A stretch of DNA of 64,000 bases from Firm-04 sp045628085 (GTDB lineage Bacteria > Bacillota > Clostridia > Oscillospirales > Ruminococcaceae): positions 1 through 64,000 of the forward strand of contig JAZQOZ010000023.1 of assembly GCA_045628085.1 (NCBI GenBank). Direction: 5' to 3'. The notes below the pieces were generated by a model that did not search any database, was not told where the DNA came from, and worked only from the letters and a program-made list of their open reading frames with translations. Below are positions 32,031 through 41,319 of the stretch, piece by piece. Each line of letters opens with the position of its first letter. The first letter of the stretch is position 1. The translations under genes were made by a program, and so were the position numbers.

Positions 32031-32630
32031 ATGGCAGTACAGAAAGAACCGATTCTGAAGAAGTGCAGATCCCTCGGAATCAGCCCGGCTGTTATGGGCG
32101 TTTCCAAGAAGGAGTCTAACCGCTTCAAGAATGCAAATAACCGCAAGAAGGTTTCTGAATACGGTCTCCAGCTGAAGGAGAAGCAGAAGCTGAAGTTTAT
32201 CTACGGAATGCTCGAAAACCAGTTCTATCACTATTTCGAGATCGCTTCCAAGATGGAAGGCAAGACCGGTGATAACCTGATCACCTGCCTCGAATCCAGA
32301 CTGGATAATGTCGTATTCCGTATGGGTCTTGCTCTGACCAGACGTGAGGCAAGACAGCTCGTTGCACACGCTCACTACACCGTCAACGGCCAGAAAGTCA
32401 ACATTCCTTCCTACCGTGTAAAGGTCGGCGATGTGATCGCACTGCGCGAGAAGGACAGAACTTCCGAGAAGTTCAAGGCCACCGTTGAGCAGACTGCTGA
32501 CAGAGTTGTTCCGCTTTGGCTCGAAGCCAAGAAGGACGATTTCTCCGCATCTGTTGTCCGTATGCCTTCTGCAGACGATATCGAGTACGAAGCACAGACA
32601 CACCTCATCGTTGAGTTGTACTCCAAGTAA
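32031..32630 (+). CDS. rpsD: Ribosomal protein uS4
   Basis: 199 residues. S4 RNA-binding domain LESRLDNVVFRMGLALTRRE; lacks the N-terminal zinc cysteines of the longer form (C- type). Assembly initiator of the 30S body. Confidence 0.97.
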   Translation: MAVQKEPILKKCRSLGISPAVMGVSKKESNRFKNANNRKKVSEYGLQLKEKQKLKFIYGMLENQFYHYFEIASKMEGKTGDNLITCLESRLDNVVFRMGLALTRREARQLVAHAHYTVNGQKVNIPSYRVKVGDVIALREKDRTSEKFKATVEQTADRVVPLWLEAKKDDFSASVVRMPSADDIEYEAQTHLIVELYSK

Positions 32631-32708
32631 TCTCGGGATGATCCCTGAGCGGCTGTTGAGCATTTGCTCCGGCCGAACAACAACTGAATGCACAACAGGA
32701 GGGTATTT

Positions 32709-33665
32709 ATGCTGAAAATGGAAAAGCCGGAAATTGAGACAAAGGAACTCCACGCTGACGGTAAGTACGGAAAGTTTGAAGTCCGTCCGCTGCCGCGTGG
32801 CTACGGCATCACGATCGGTAACAGTCTCAGAAGGATTCTGCTCTCCTCGCTGCCCGGTGTGGCAGTTTATGCTGTCAAGATTGACGGTGTTCATCATGAG
32901 CTTTCAACCATCCCCGGTGTCAAGGAGGATGTTACTGAGATCATCCTTGCAATCAAAGGTCTGACCGCGAAGCTCTATGGCGACGGACCGAAAACCATCT
33001 ATATTGACGCCCAGGGTGAATGTGAGGTCACCGCTGCTGATATCCGCACTGATTCCGAAGTCGAGATCCTGCCCCCGTTCCCGCATATTGCGACGATCGG
33101 CAAGGGCGCAAAGCTCGAAATGCAGATCATGCTTGATCGCGGCAGAGGTTATGTTTCCGCAGAACGCAACAAGCAGACAAGACAAAATCTTCCGCTTGAT
33201 GTCATTACTGTGGACAGTATCTACACGCCGGTCTTGAAGGTGAATTACAAGGTCGAGGATACAAGACTCGGTCAGGTCACAGACTATGATAAACTGACGA
33301 TTGAAGTTTGGACCGACGGTACGGTCGGTGCAAACGATGCACTTTCTCAGGCGGCAAGCCTGCTGACAGAGTATCTCCAGCTGTTCGTAACCCTCTCGGA
33401 TGAGAAGGTTTCCGAGCCTGTTCTTCAGGATGCCACAGACGGCGGTCAGGAGAAGAAGCTCGAGACAACGATCGAAGAGCTTGATCTGTCAGTACGTTCG
33501 TTTAATTGCCTGAAGCGTGCCGGCATCAATACGGTTGCCGATCTGATCAGCCGGTCTGAGGACGAGATGATGAAGGTCAGAAACCTCGGCAGAAAATCGT
33601 TTGATGAGGTCAAGGAGAAGCTCCAGTCACTGGGCTTTGACCTTTCCTCGGATGACAACGACTAA
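32709..33665 (+). CDS. rpoA: RNA polymerase alpha subunit
   Basis: 318 residues. N-terminal assembly domain with PLPRGYGITIGNSLRRILLS, flexible linker, and C-terminal domain with SVRSFNCLKRAGINTVADL that contacts UP elements and activators. ATG with CAGGAGGG upstream. Lies in the usual rpsD-rpoA-rplQ order. Confidence 0.98.
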   Translation: MLKMEKPEIETKELHADGKYGKFEVRPLPRGYGITIGNSLRRILLSSLPGVAVYAVKIDGVHHELSTIPGVKEDVTEIILAIKGLTAKLYGDGPKTIYIDAQGECEVTAADIRTDSEVEILPPFPHIATIGKGAKLEMQIMLDRGRGYVSAERNKQTRQNLPLDVITVDSIYTPVLKVNYKVEDTRLGQVTDYDKLTIEVWTDGTVGANDALSQAASLLTEYLQLFVTLSDEKVSEPVLQDATDGGQEKKLETTIEELDLSVRSFNCLKRAGINTVADLISRSEDEMMKVRNLGRKSFDEVKEKLQSLGFDLSSDDND

Positions 33666-33717
33666 TTCCCGATTACAGAGCCATTCTCTGTATGGATTTA
33701 CAAAGGAGTGAAACACA

Positions 33718-34080
33718 ATGGCGGGTTCCAGAAAGCTCGGCAGAGCCACGGATCACAGAAAGGCAATGCTTCGCGGCATGGTGACCTATCTGCTTGAAAA
33801 CGGCCAGATCGAAACAACCGAGACCAGAGCGAAGGAAGTTCGTTCGATGGCAGAGAAGATGATCACCATTGCGAAGGGGATCTCCGGCAACGATACCGCT
33901 GCGGATCTTCACCTGAAGCGTCAGGTCTTTGCTTATGTGACCAAGGAGAGCGTCGCAAAGAAGCTCTTCGATGAAATTGCACCGCGCTATGCAGAGCGCA
34001 ACGGCGGTTATACCAGCATGGTAAAGACCGGTCCGCGCCGCGGCGATGCTGCTGAAATGGCAATCATTAAGCTTGTCTAA
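33718..34080 (+). CDS. rplQ: Ribosomal protein bL17
   Basis: 120 residues. RKLGRATDHRKAMLRGMVTY and C-terminal YTSMVKTGPRRGDAAEMAII. Last gene of the cluster; the ECF transporter and truA genes that often follow in Firmicutes are absent here. Confidence 0.97.
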   Translation: MAGSRKLGRATDHRKAMLRGMVTYLLENGQIETTETRAKEVRSMAEKMITIAKGISGNDTAADLHLKRQVFAYVTKESVAKKLFDEIAPRYAERNGGYTSMVKTGPRRGDAAEMAIIKLV

Positions 34081-34094
34081 TTTCAAGTGATATG

Positions 34095-34125
34095 AAAAGC
34101 ACCCTGTTCGCAGGGTGCTTTTTTT
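34095..34125 (+). terminator. Terminator of the S10-spc-alpha cluster
   Basis: AAAGCACCCTG-TTCG-CAGGGTGCTTT with a run of seven T; textbook tetraloop terminator. Confidence 0.95.
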
Positions 34126-34233
34126 ATGCATATTGCGGATCGCTGATTCATAGATTGTGAATGAAATCCTATACAAAACAATATGGATGACTGTTCGTGA
34201 AATGTGCAGAATCATAAAGTTTCATCCGAAATC

Positions 34234-34263
34234 TTGCAATTTGATGCGGAATCTGAGTATAAT
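34234..34263 (+). promoter_or_regulatory. Promoter of the M23 peptidase gene
   Basis: TTGCAA and TATAAT with 18-base spacer, 44 bases before the start. Confidence 0.75.
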
Positions 34264-34307
34264 ATACAGGAACAGAGTGACAATATATTGAAAAAGGGGG
34301 GAGTATC

Positions 34308-35966
34308 TTGCGGAATAGCAAAATGAAAGCGATCCCAGCCCGATTGGGGCGCAGTGTTAAATCAATGCTGTTTCGATTCCTGCGCGTGATCGTTCTGCTC
34401 CTTTGGGGGATTCTCATGATCGCGGCAGAGATTTTCGGTGTATTGCTGCGCGGTGCGGCATATTGTGCCGATTTGGCAGCCGCGTGGTTTCGCAATAAGC
34501 ATCAGAATGCCGTAAAAGCTGCACAAGCCTATAGAAAACCGTCTGATTCGCGTTTCCTTTCCGTACTGCGGATGATGCGTGAGATTTTGTTCGGCAAGCA
34601 GGGAATGCTCCTGAGCTTATTCCGGTTCGGTGTTCCTGTCATGAGTTGTCTCATTTTATACAGTGTGATTCAGGATTTTCAGAATCGGCAATATGGAATT
34701 GCTGTTGCCGTAGACGGCAATGCAATGGGTATGATCAGCGAAGAATCTGATTATTTTGCGGCTGAGAATCTCGTAAGGGAGCGGCTTTCGGGTACGGAAA
34801 ATGCGCAGGATGTATCGTTCCGGCGCAGTTTTCAGCTGACGGAATTACAGGAGACTGATACGGTGCTGACCGTTCCGGAGTTGGCGGATAAAATGCTTGA
34901 ACAGGCGGATATTGCACTTGCTGAGGCATACGGCGTATTTGTCAGCGGTGAATTTCAGGGTGCTGTTACTGATACGCATCCGATCGAGGCGGCTTTGACG
35001 CGGCTGCTGAGTGCGGTCAGCGATCAGTATGACGGTGATTTGGAAGAAGTGAAATTTGCGGATACGATTACCTATGAAAAGGGACTGTATCCGGAAGAAA
35101 CACTGATTCCGCCGCAAAAGCTCGCAAATCAGCTCACTTTCACAGAGCATTCAACGCGCACATATACTGCCGGAAAAAATGACACTGTTTATTCCGTAGC
35201 AGCGCGTTTTTCGACAACAACGGACGAATTGCGCCGCTATAATCCGGATATGCCGGATGTATTGCCGGTCGCATTGCGTGTGAAAGTGCCGATCGTAAAG
35301 CGCCGCTTGCCCGTAATATGCACGAAAAAGGCGTTTATGCTGACTTTTCAGGATTATAAAACCATCCGGAAGGAAACCGCCGAGCTGCCGAAGGGTCAAG
35401 AGGAGCTTGTCCGGCACGGCATCAAGGGAGAAAAGGAAAGTCAGGTTTTGATCACTTATACAGACGGCGTGGAAACATCGCGTGAGGAGCTTGCCGCAAT
35501 GCAGACAGTTTATCCGGTGGATGCAGAGATCGCAGTCGGTACTTTTGAGGCACAGCCATACAGCACCGATACGGTCATTGACGGCAGCGGAAAGTATGCT
35601 TGGCCTGTTGACGGCGGAAAAATCACTGATCGTTTCGGCGGAGAGCGCGGACACATCGGTCTGGATATCGGTGCGGCTGAATATTCGGAAATCTATGCGG
35701 CAGACGGCGGAACAGTCCTCTATGCAGGCTCTGAACCCGGATACGGCAATTTTGTCATTATTCAGCATGATGACGGCTATTATACGGTCTATGGGCATTG
35801 TGTAGAACTGCTTTCACAGCCGGAAATGAAGGTGCGCCGCGGTGATGTCATCGCGCTTGTCGGCAATACGGGAGATTCTACGGGTGCGCATTTGCATTTT
35901 GAGGTGCGTGATCCGAACGGTGTGCGTGTTGATCCGGCACTGTTCCTCCGCGTCAATGCTGACTGA
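34308..35966 (+). CDS. Membrane-anchored M23 murein endopeptidase with LysM and G5-like domains
   Basis: 552 residues; TTG start with AAGGGGGG upstream. Two N-terminal hydrophobic segments (~20-50 and ~100-120) anchor it. Next a helical region, a LysM module (~285-325: YTAGKNDTVYSVAARFSTTT), a G5-like segment (~330-415) and a C-terminal peptidase M23 domain: GHIGLDIGA gives the HxxxD zinc ligands, YGHC and GAHLHFEVRDP the HxH. Expected to cut peptidoglycan cross-bridges at the cell surface during growth, division or sporulation. Own promoter and terminator. Confidence 0.9.
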   Translation: MRNSKMKAIPARLGRSVKSMLFRFLRVIVLLLWGILMIAAEIFGVLLRGAAYCADLAAAWFRNKHQNAVKAAQAYRKPSDSRFLSVLRMMREILFGKQGMLLSLFRFGVPVMSCLILYSVIQDFQNRQYGIAVAVDGNAMGMISEESDYFAAENLVRERLSGTENAQDVSFRRSFQLTELQETDTVLTVPELADKMLEQADIALAEAYGVFVSGEFQGAVTDTHPIEAALTRLLSAVSDQYDGDLEEVKFADTITYEKGLYPEETLIPPQKLANQLTFTEHSTRTYTAGKNDTVYSVAARFSTTTDELRRYNPDMPDVLPVALRVKVPIVKRRLPVICTKKAFMLTFQDYKTIRKETAELPKGQEELVRHGIKGEKESQVLITYTDGVETSREELAAMQTVYPVDAEIAVGTFEAQPYSTDTVIDGSGKYAWPVDGGKITDRFGGERGHIGLDIGAAEYSEIYAADGGTVLYAGSEPGYGNFVIIQHDDGYYTVYGHCVELLSQPEMKVRRGDVIALVGNTGDSTGAHLHFEVRDPNGVRVDPALFLRVNAD

Positions 35967-35970
35967 ATGC

Positions 35971-36021
35971 AAAAAAACAGCCGTGAGATCATTGCATTTG
36001 CTTTGATTTCACGGCTGTTTA
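35971..36021. terminator. Bidirectional terminator between M23 peptidase and XRE gene
   Basis: AAACAGCCGTGA / TCACGGCTGTTT with an extra inner GATCA/TTGAT pairing; A run on the left and T-rich on the right, so it serves both convergent genes. Confidence 0.88.
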
Positions 36022-36036
36022 TCTTTGATAATATTA

Positions 36037-36687
36037 CTATTTGGCGGCGGGACGCAGTCTTGACCAAAGAATAATGATCAGCTGTGCAGGAATACCGATC
36101 AAAAACAGTTTCCAGATCACAATGCCGTTCATGAAGAATGTCAGAAATAATGCGCCGAGCAGTGTCCAGACCAGAAATGAAATGATGATATAATTCCAGC
36201 GCGGATTAAACCAGATCGAATTGAATACGAGCAGGACGATCGCCGTAATCGGTGCGGCATAGATAAAGAGAAACATAGAATATGCAAGCTCCGGAACGGC
36301 TGCATCCAGAACCACGAAGATCATGGATGCGATCAGCCAGACAAGCATCGCCGCCATTGCTGAAATCACGATGCGGTTGACTTTTTTTTCTTTCCGGATG
36401 GGCTGCTGTTCCTGTTCAGGTGAAACGGATTCAGGTGACCGTGTATCTGCCGCTGCCTGTTTCTCCGCACGCTGTTCCGGTGTCAGCAGAAAATCGTCGA
36501 TCAGAATGCCGTAGAAATCCGCGAGCTGCTTCATGACGGCAAGGTCGGGCAGCGATTCGCCGCGCTCCCATTTGGATACGGCTTTGTCGGAATAGTGAAG
36601 CTGATCGGCAAGCTGTGCCTGCGTCAGCCCTTTTGATTTGCGCAGTGCAGACAGATTCGCTGCAACGATATGTTTCCAGTCGTCCAT
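36037..36687 (-). CDS. XRE-family regulator with four-helix membrane domain
   Basis: 216 residues. N-terminal helix-turn-helix (residues ~8-62: LRKSKGLTQAQLADQLHYSD, KAVSKWERGESLPD). A charged linker (~70-105) leads to four hydrophobic helices (~106-126, 132-155, 160-180, 183-203). A membrane-bound one-component regulator that could sense envelope state or a membrane partner. GAAGGAG upstream of ATG. Target is unknown; the divergent DegV-MFS-AlkD group is a candidate. Confidence 0.85.
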   Translation of the reverse strand: MDDWKHIVAANLSALRKSKGLTQAQLADQLHYSDKAVSKWERGESLPDLAVMKQLADFYGILIDDFLLTPEQRAEKQAAADTRSPESVSPEQEQQPIRKEKKVNRIVISAMAAMLVWLIASMIFVVLDAAVPELAYSMFLFIYAAPITAIVLLVFNSIWFNPRWNYIIISFLVWTLLGALFLTFFMNGIVIWKLFLIGIPAQLIIILWSRLRPAAK

Positions 36688-36719
36688 GCATTCATCTCCT
36701 TCGGGTTTCAGTCTTTTCT

Positions 36720-36748
36720 ATTATACCATATTGAAACGAAAATTGCAA
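36720..36748 (-). promoter_or_regulatory. Promoter of the XRE regulator
   Basis: Minus strand TTGCAA (36743-36748), 17 bases, TATAAT (36720-36725). Confidence 0.8.
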
Positions 36749-36900
36749 TGATAAAAAGATGAAGAATCCCGAAAATTAACCTGAAATCAAAAAATACGCA
36801 AATACGTAAATATCACATAATTCTCCAAACTGTAGAGACGGTAGAATGCGTTTCTACTGCGAATTCTCAAAGTAGTATCCGGAATCGGATGCAAATTCCC
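36749..36900. other. Divergent spacer between XRE and DegV genes
   Basis: AT-rich. It contains GTAGAA-TGCGT-TTCTAC, a perfect six-base inverted repeat at 36841-36857 that could be a regulator site. No gene seen. Confidence 0.4.
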
Positions 36901-36929
36901 GTGACTTTTTTTCCATAATCGGTTATAAT
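36901..36929 (+). promoter_or_regulatory. Promoter of the DegV-MFS-AlkD group
   Basis: GTGACT-like -35 and TATAAT with 17 bases between, about 50 bases before the start. Confidence 0.6.
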
Positions 36930-36977
36930 AAAAACAGTTCAGCCAAACATAATCCGAGGAAAGAAAGTGAGTAATTG

Positions 36978-37859
36978 ATGAAACCGAATGACAGCTACGT
37001 TCTGATTACCGACAGCGGTGCCGATCTCCCTGTCAGTATGCTTGCGGCAATGGGTGTGCGCACGGTATCGCTGAATATGTTTATGAAAGAGAATCCGGCG
37101 CAGCCGTGCGAATTATCCGGCTCCGCATTTTATGATGCACTGCGCAGCGGTCAGGTCGCCTGTACCTCTGCGGCGAATCTGGCGCGGTTTCGTGAGGTGT
37201 TCAGTGAAGTGCTGGAATCCGGCAGGGATATTCTGTATCTTGCATTTTCTTCATCGCTGAGCTGTATGTATGCAACGGCACGCATTGCTGCGGCGGAATT
37301 GCAGGAAGAATATCCGGAACGCCGGATACTGGTGGTGGATTCGCTCAGTGCAAGCATGGGTGAAGGTCTGCTGGTCTATTCCTGTGCTGAACAGCGTGAG
37401 CGCGGAATGTCACTCGATGAACTTGCTGCATATACTGAAGCAGTACGCCTGAAGATCATGCACTGGTTTACGGTCGATGATCTGCTGTTCTTAAAGCGCG
37501 GCGGAAGAGTCAGCACACTGTCAGCCTCTGCAGGTTCACTGCTCGGCATCAAGCCTGTTATGCACGTCAGTGATGACGGAAAACTGCTTCCGGTGCAGAA
37601 GGTGCGCGGCAGAAAAAATGCGCTTGCAGAGCTTGCAAAACGATATGCTGCCGAATGTACTGACAAAGCCGCAACGGTTTTTATTGCGCATGGTGATGCA
37701 CCGGATGCGGCGGAGTCATTGAAGGAAATGCTGATTCGGCTTGGTGCGGCGCATATTGTGATCGGAGAGATCGGCCCTGTGATCGGTGCGCACGCCGGAC
37801 CGGGAGCGCTCGCGCTGTTCTATTTCGGTACATCCCGTGAAGCAGAGCCGGCACCGTAA
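36978..37859 (+). CDS. DegV-family fatty-acid-binding protein
   Basis: 293 residues. YVLITDSGADLPVSMLAAMG at the start, ARFREVFSEVLESGRDILYL and later DDLLFLKRGGRVS and ASAGSLLGIKPVM are DegV hallmarks. DegV/FakB proteins hold a fatty acid, in some species for phosphorylation by FakA; no fakA is near. ATG at 36978 is preferred over the adjoining TTG. Confidence 0.93.
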   Translation: MKPNDSYVLITDSGADLPVSMLAAMGVRTVSLNMFMKENPAQPCELSGSAFYDALRSGQVACTSAANLARFREVFSEVLESGRDILYLAFSSSLSCMYATARIAAAELQEEYPERRILVVDSLSASMGEGLLVYSCAEQRERGMSLDELAAYTEAVRLKIMHWFTVDDLLFLKRGGRVSTLSASAGSLLGIKPVMHVSDDGKLLPVQKVRGRKNALAELAKRYAAECTDKAATVFIAHGDAPDAAESLKEMLIRLGAAHIVIGEIGPVIGAHAGPGALALFYFGTSREAEPAP

Positions 37860-37892
37860 ACCGCAGGAAACGTGCAACGAAAGGAGCCTGTT

Positions 37893-39074
37893 TTGTTTTC
37901 ACTGCTGTTGATCGTGATCTATCTGTCTTTTATCAGTCTGGGACTGCCGGATTCGCTGCTCGGTGCTGCATGGCCTTCCATGCAGCCGCTGTTTGGCGTA
38001 CCGCTTTCCTATGCAGGATGTCTTTCGATGATCATTTCATGCGGAACGGTCGTTTCGAGTTTGCTGTCCGATCGTTTGCTGCGCCGGTTTGGAACGGGTA
38101 TTGTTGTATCGTGCAGTGTAATGCTGACCGCAGTCGCCTTGTTCGGCTATTCGGTATCCGGCAGCTTTCTGATGCTCTGCCTGTTTGCGATCCCATACGG
38201 ACTCGGTGCAGGTGCAGTGGATGCGGCACTCAATCATTATGTCGCTATGCATTATGCGGCGCGGCACATGAACTGGCTGCATTGCTTCTGGGGTGTCGGC
38301 TGTGCGCTCAGCCCATATATCATGAGCTATTATCTGCACCGCAGCAATGATTGGCAGGGCGGATACCGCGCGATCTCACTGCTGCAAATTGTATTGACTG
38401 CAATATTATTCTGTTCACTGCCGCTGTGGAAACACAGTTCCGCCGCAGAGGATGTTCATAATGCGGCGGCTGTTCCGATGCGTTATTTGCTGCGGGAACG
38501 CTGTGTGCTGAAATCACTTGTGGTTTTCTTCAGCTATTGTGCGCTGGAAAGCACCGCCGGACTTTGGGCAAGCAGTTATCTGGTACAGCAGCGCGGGATC
38601 GCTCCGCAGACAGCGGCGCGGTTTGCATCTCTGTTTTACATCGGTATCACAGTCGGACGGCTGCTCAGCGGTTTTGCGGCAGACCGTTTCGGTGACCATA
38701 AAATGACACGCTTCGGATTATGCGGTATTCTGGCAGGTTTATTGCTGTTATTTCTGCCGCTTCCGGATATATTTGCTCTGACGGGAATGGTTCTGATCGG
38801 ATTCGGATGCGCACCGATCTATCCGTGTCAGATTCATGCGTCACCGGCTGTATTCGGCAAGGCGCGTGCGCAGGTGATGATCGGGATGCAGATGGCTTGT
38901 GCGTATGTCGGCACAACGCTGATGCCGCCGCTGTTCGGAATGATCGCAGACCGTGCAGGACTGCGGATGTTCCCGCTGTTTCTGGCATTTTTTCTCGTAT
39001 TGATGACGCTGTTGACCGAACGTGCGCAGTCGAGCTGCACTTTTTCAGAATGTGAACAGAAAGGATGTATATAA
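37893..39074 (+). CDS. MFS transporter
   Basis: 393 residues with about 12 hydrophobic segments. LFSLLLIVIYLSFISLGLPD at the start and GITVGRLLSGFAADRFGDHK in the loop between helices 8 and 9 resemble FucP/sugar-porter-like MFS proteins. TTG at 37893 is chosen because AAAGGAG is seven to eight bases upstream; the open frame extends 21 bases further but would contain that site. Substrate unknown. Thirty-three bases after degV-like gene, one base before the next. Confidence 0.85.
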   Translation: MFSLLLIVIYLSFISLGLPDSLLGAAWPSMQPLFGVPLSYAGCLSMIISCGTVVSSLLSDRLLRRFGTGIVVSCSVMLTAVALFGYSVSGSFLMLCLFAIPYGLGAGAVDAALNHYVAMHYAARHMNWLHCFWGVGCALSPYIMSYYLHRSNDWQGGYRAISLLQIVLTAILFCSLPLWKHSSAAEDVHNAAAVPMRYLLRERCVLKSLVVFFSYCALESTAGLWASSYLVQQRGIAPQTAARFASLFYIGITVGRLLSGFAADRFGDHKMTRFGLCGILAGLLLLFLPLPDIFALTGMVLIGFGCAPIYPCQIHASPAVFGKARAQVMIGMQMACAYVGTTLMPPLFGMIADRAGLRMFPLFLAFFLVLMTLLTERAQSSCTFSECEQKGCI

Positions 39075-39075
39075 G

Positions 39076-39756
39076 ATGCAGGATATCATGGAACAGGTTC
39101 GTGCGCTTGCGGATGCAGACAATGCGGTATTTCTCAGCCGTTTGATACCGCATATCCCGCAGGAGAAGATCCTCGGCTGCCGGACACCGCAGCTTCGTGC
39201 GCTTGCCAAAAAACTCGGAAAAGACACGGATACAGTGCAGATTTTTCTGAATACGCTGCCGCATTTCTATTTTGACGAAAATCAGCTCCATGCCTTTTTG
39301 ATCTCGCAGATCCGCAGTTTTCCGGAATGTATTGCCGCAGTTGAGGCATTTTTGCCGTATGTAGATAACTGGGCGACCTGCGATCAGCTTTCTCCGGCAG
39401 TATTCCGGAAAGATCCGCTGAAACTGCTGTCGTATTTTGATGCATGGATGCAGTCATCGCATACATATACGGTTCGTTTTGCGATCGGGATGCAGATGCA
39501 GTATTTTCTGGATGAATTGTTTGATGCGGCACAGCCGGAACGGATCGCGCTGATCCATTCGGATGAATATTATATCAACATGGAAATAGCGTGGTATTTT
39601 GCAACGGCACTTGCAAAACAGCCGGATGCGATCATGCCGTATCTGGAGCAGCACCGTCTGCCGGAGTGGGTACATAAAAAAACAATACAGAAATGTATTG
39701 AGAGCCGCCGGATTCCGGATGATACGAAAGCATATTTGCGAACGCTGCGCGGATAA
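39076..39756 (+). CDS. AlkD-like DNA alkylation repair protein
   Basis: 226 residues, all-helical HEAT-repeat protein. LGCRTPQLRALAKKLGKD, HFYFDENQLHAFLISQI and VDNWATCDQLSP match the short DNA alkylation repair (AlkD-like) family. AlkD glycosylases remove bulky or cationic alkyl bases; many clostridial members of this short group are untested. ATG at 39076 with GAAAGGATG upstream. Third gene of the DegV group. Confidence 0.85.
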   Translation: MQDIMEQVRALADADNAVFLSRLIPHIPQEKILGCRTPQLRALAKKLGKDTDTVQIFLNTLPHFYFDENQLHAFLISQIRSFPECIAAVEAFLPYVDNWATCDQLSPAVFRKDPLKLLSYFDAWMQSSHTYTVRFAIGMQMQYFLDELFDAAQPERIALIHSDEYYINMEIAWYFATALAKQPDAIMPYLEQHRLPEWVHKKTIQKCIESRRIPDDTKAYLRTLRG

Positions 39757-39835
39757 TTCTGAATATTCTATGAAGAAGATATGAAATGACCGGATCTTTC
39801 ACATTTTTGTCACGGTCGGCGCATATAATAACAGT

Positions 39836-39894
39836 AACGCCTGCATCAGACGGCACATGAAATTCATGTGCAGGAAAGTTCTGATGCAGGCGTT
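39836..39894. repeat. Long perfect inverted repeat with inner hairpin
   Basis: AACGCCTGCATCAGA (39836-39850) and its exact complement at 39880-39894 form 15 pairs; inside, GCACATG/CATGTGC forms a second stem. No T run follows on either strand. TATAAT occurs seven bases to its left but without a -35 at normal spacing. Possibly a convergent terminator or a small structured RNA. Confidence 0.6.
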
Positions 39895-39916
39895 GTCAAT
39901 GATAATGAAATTTGTT

Positions 39917-40876
39917 TTACGGCGCGATCGCAAATACCGTGCCGTTCAGCGGATTACTCATATCAACCGGAAGCCGGAACGGACTGAAATCCAGCGTAAA
40001 CGGATTGGTTTCATAGTAAGTTGCCTCATAGATACCGCCGTCCAGAAACAGCAGTGCGGATGCGCCCCAGTTTGACTGATCGTTCCAGTCATAGGTGGCG
40101 GTGTAGATATTGAACAAACAGGTTCCTTCCATAACGGTATCTTTTGATGTGAAGGTCACAGTGCCGTCATCGCGGAAACAAATCTGTTCATCGAGGATGC
40201 CGTTTTTGGTGGTGCGAGTTTTCCAGTTTCCGAACAGTGCAGATTTTACGCCGGAATCTGCTGTCATATAGTCATTGATGTTAATCGGCTGAAACTGCGC
40301 AGAATCGGTACAGATACCGGTTTTCAGAATACTGCTGCGGTCGGGGGCAAGTTCCAGATATTCATTGCGGAGAACGGCATTTTCCGGTTCACCGCCGTCC
40401 GGAAAGACAGCGCAGATATATTCTTTTCCGGATAATCCGAGGATCATTTCGGGGTATGGTTTGGAAATGACTGTTTCAGCCGGTCGGGTTTCGATCGTAA
40501 ACAGAGAGCTGCATACCTCTGCCCATTCAAAGCATTTCAGGCAATAGACCGTAGTACCGCGAATTACAAAGCGCGATTCCCATGTTTTCGGGAATGTGAG
40601 CGAATATTTGCCGTCATAAAAGCTCCATTCAAATCCGTTTTCTGTTTCAATCACTTTGGATGCTGTATCACAGAGGGGAATGGTTGAGCCGTCATGGAGT
40701 GTCAGCATGATCGGTTCGGCATCGGCGGAAGATTCGGAAGAAGTATCCGAGGAATCTGTCTGAGAAGATTCCGAGCCGGATGCGGCAGGCTGAATGCTGT
40801 CCGGCTGATCGCCGCAGGCAGTCAGCGTGCAGAATGCAAACAAAACAGCAGCAAAGAAAGCGAAATAACGTTTCAA
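39917..40876 (-). CDS. Hypothetical lipoprotein
   Basis: 319 residues; TTG start with AAAGGAGG nine to ten bases upstream. Lipobox LTAC with Cys21, followed by a Ser/Asp/Glu-rich linker to ~50. The rest is a soluble extracytoplasmic domain with Trp/Tyr-rich beta-like segments (NGFEWSFYDGKYSLTFPKTW) and a C-terminal region (GNWKTRTTKNGILDE, FRDDGTVTFTSKD) resembling lipocalin-like/DUF domains that describe themselves by G-x-W start motifs. No catalytic motif. Own promoter. Unknown function. Confidence 0.75.
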   Translation of the reverse strand: MKRYFAFFAAVLFAFCTLTACGDQPDSIQPAASGSESSQTDSSDTSSESSADAEPIMLTLHDGSTIPLCDTASKVIETENGFEWSFYDGKYSLTFPKTWESRFVIRGTTVYCLKCFEWAEVCSSLFTIETRPAETVISKPYPEMILGLSGKEYICAVFPDGGEPENAVLRNEYLELAPDRSSILKTGICTDSAQFQPININDYMTADSGVKSALFGNWKTRTTKNGILDEQICFRDDGTVTFTSKDTVMEGTCLFNIYTATYDWNDQSNWGASALLFLDGGIYEATYYETNPFTLDFSPFRLPVDMSNPLNGTVFAIAP

Positions 40877-40928
40877 TCAGGACTGCCTCCTTTCACAAGC
40901 AGTATTTCTGCTGTATAATACTATATTC

Positions 40929-40957
40929 AGTATAACATGAAAAAACGGTTTTGTCAA
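40929..40957 (-). promoter_or_regulatory. Promoter of the 39917 lipoprotein gene
   Basis: Minus strand TTGACA (40952-40957), 17 bases, TATACT (40929-40934). Confidence 0.85.
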
Positions 40958-41039
40958 GCATAGACGAAATGTATGCCATGTTACGCTGTGTTTTGTAGTA
41001 ATTGCGGTGTGCCTTTCATTCATTGCATAAACAAGCGTC

Positions 41040-41290
41040 AGGAACGCTCATGACATTTGTCTCAGCTTGTCGATAAAGTCTTGTACGGTGAATCGCTTTG
41101 CGATCCACTTAGGGGTGCCCTCTATCGCAGGGCACCCCTCTCTGGAAAACGCTCCACCCGACCGTTTTATCAGATTCACCCCTCCGGAGCTCCTAAAGCA
41201 TAGAGAATTTCGTACTCTGCGGAGTACGACCAAAGGCTCTGCCTTTGAAAACCGCAAGCCTTTGAAAAGGCTTGACCGAAACTTTTATTT
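41040..41290. repeat. Chain of perfect hairpins, likely dispersed non-coding repeat
   Basis: Four perfect hairpins in a row: AGGGGTGCCCT/AGGGCACCCCT (41111-41139), TCGTACTC/GAGTACGA (41210-41229), CAAAGGC/GCCTTTG (41231-41247), CAAGCCTTT/AAAGGCTTG (41255-41274), plus the palindrome CTCCGGAG (41182-41189). Open frames here are hairpin by-products. The build resembles multi-copy intergenic elements of Oscillospirales; copy number cannot be judged from one window. Confidence 0.5.
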
Positions 41291-41319
41291 TAGCGTACAC
41301 ATAGTTTTTCGACAGACTG

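Noticed and set aside
39821..39830. Promoter at TATAAT left of the 39836 inverted repeat
   Set aside because: No acceptable -35 hexamer at 16-18 bases; kept only as a remark.
41048..41257. 69-codon minus-strand frame in the hairpin chain
   Set aside because: Its residues are dictated by the inverted repeats and no ribosome site is present; treated as repeat sequence.
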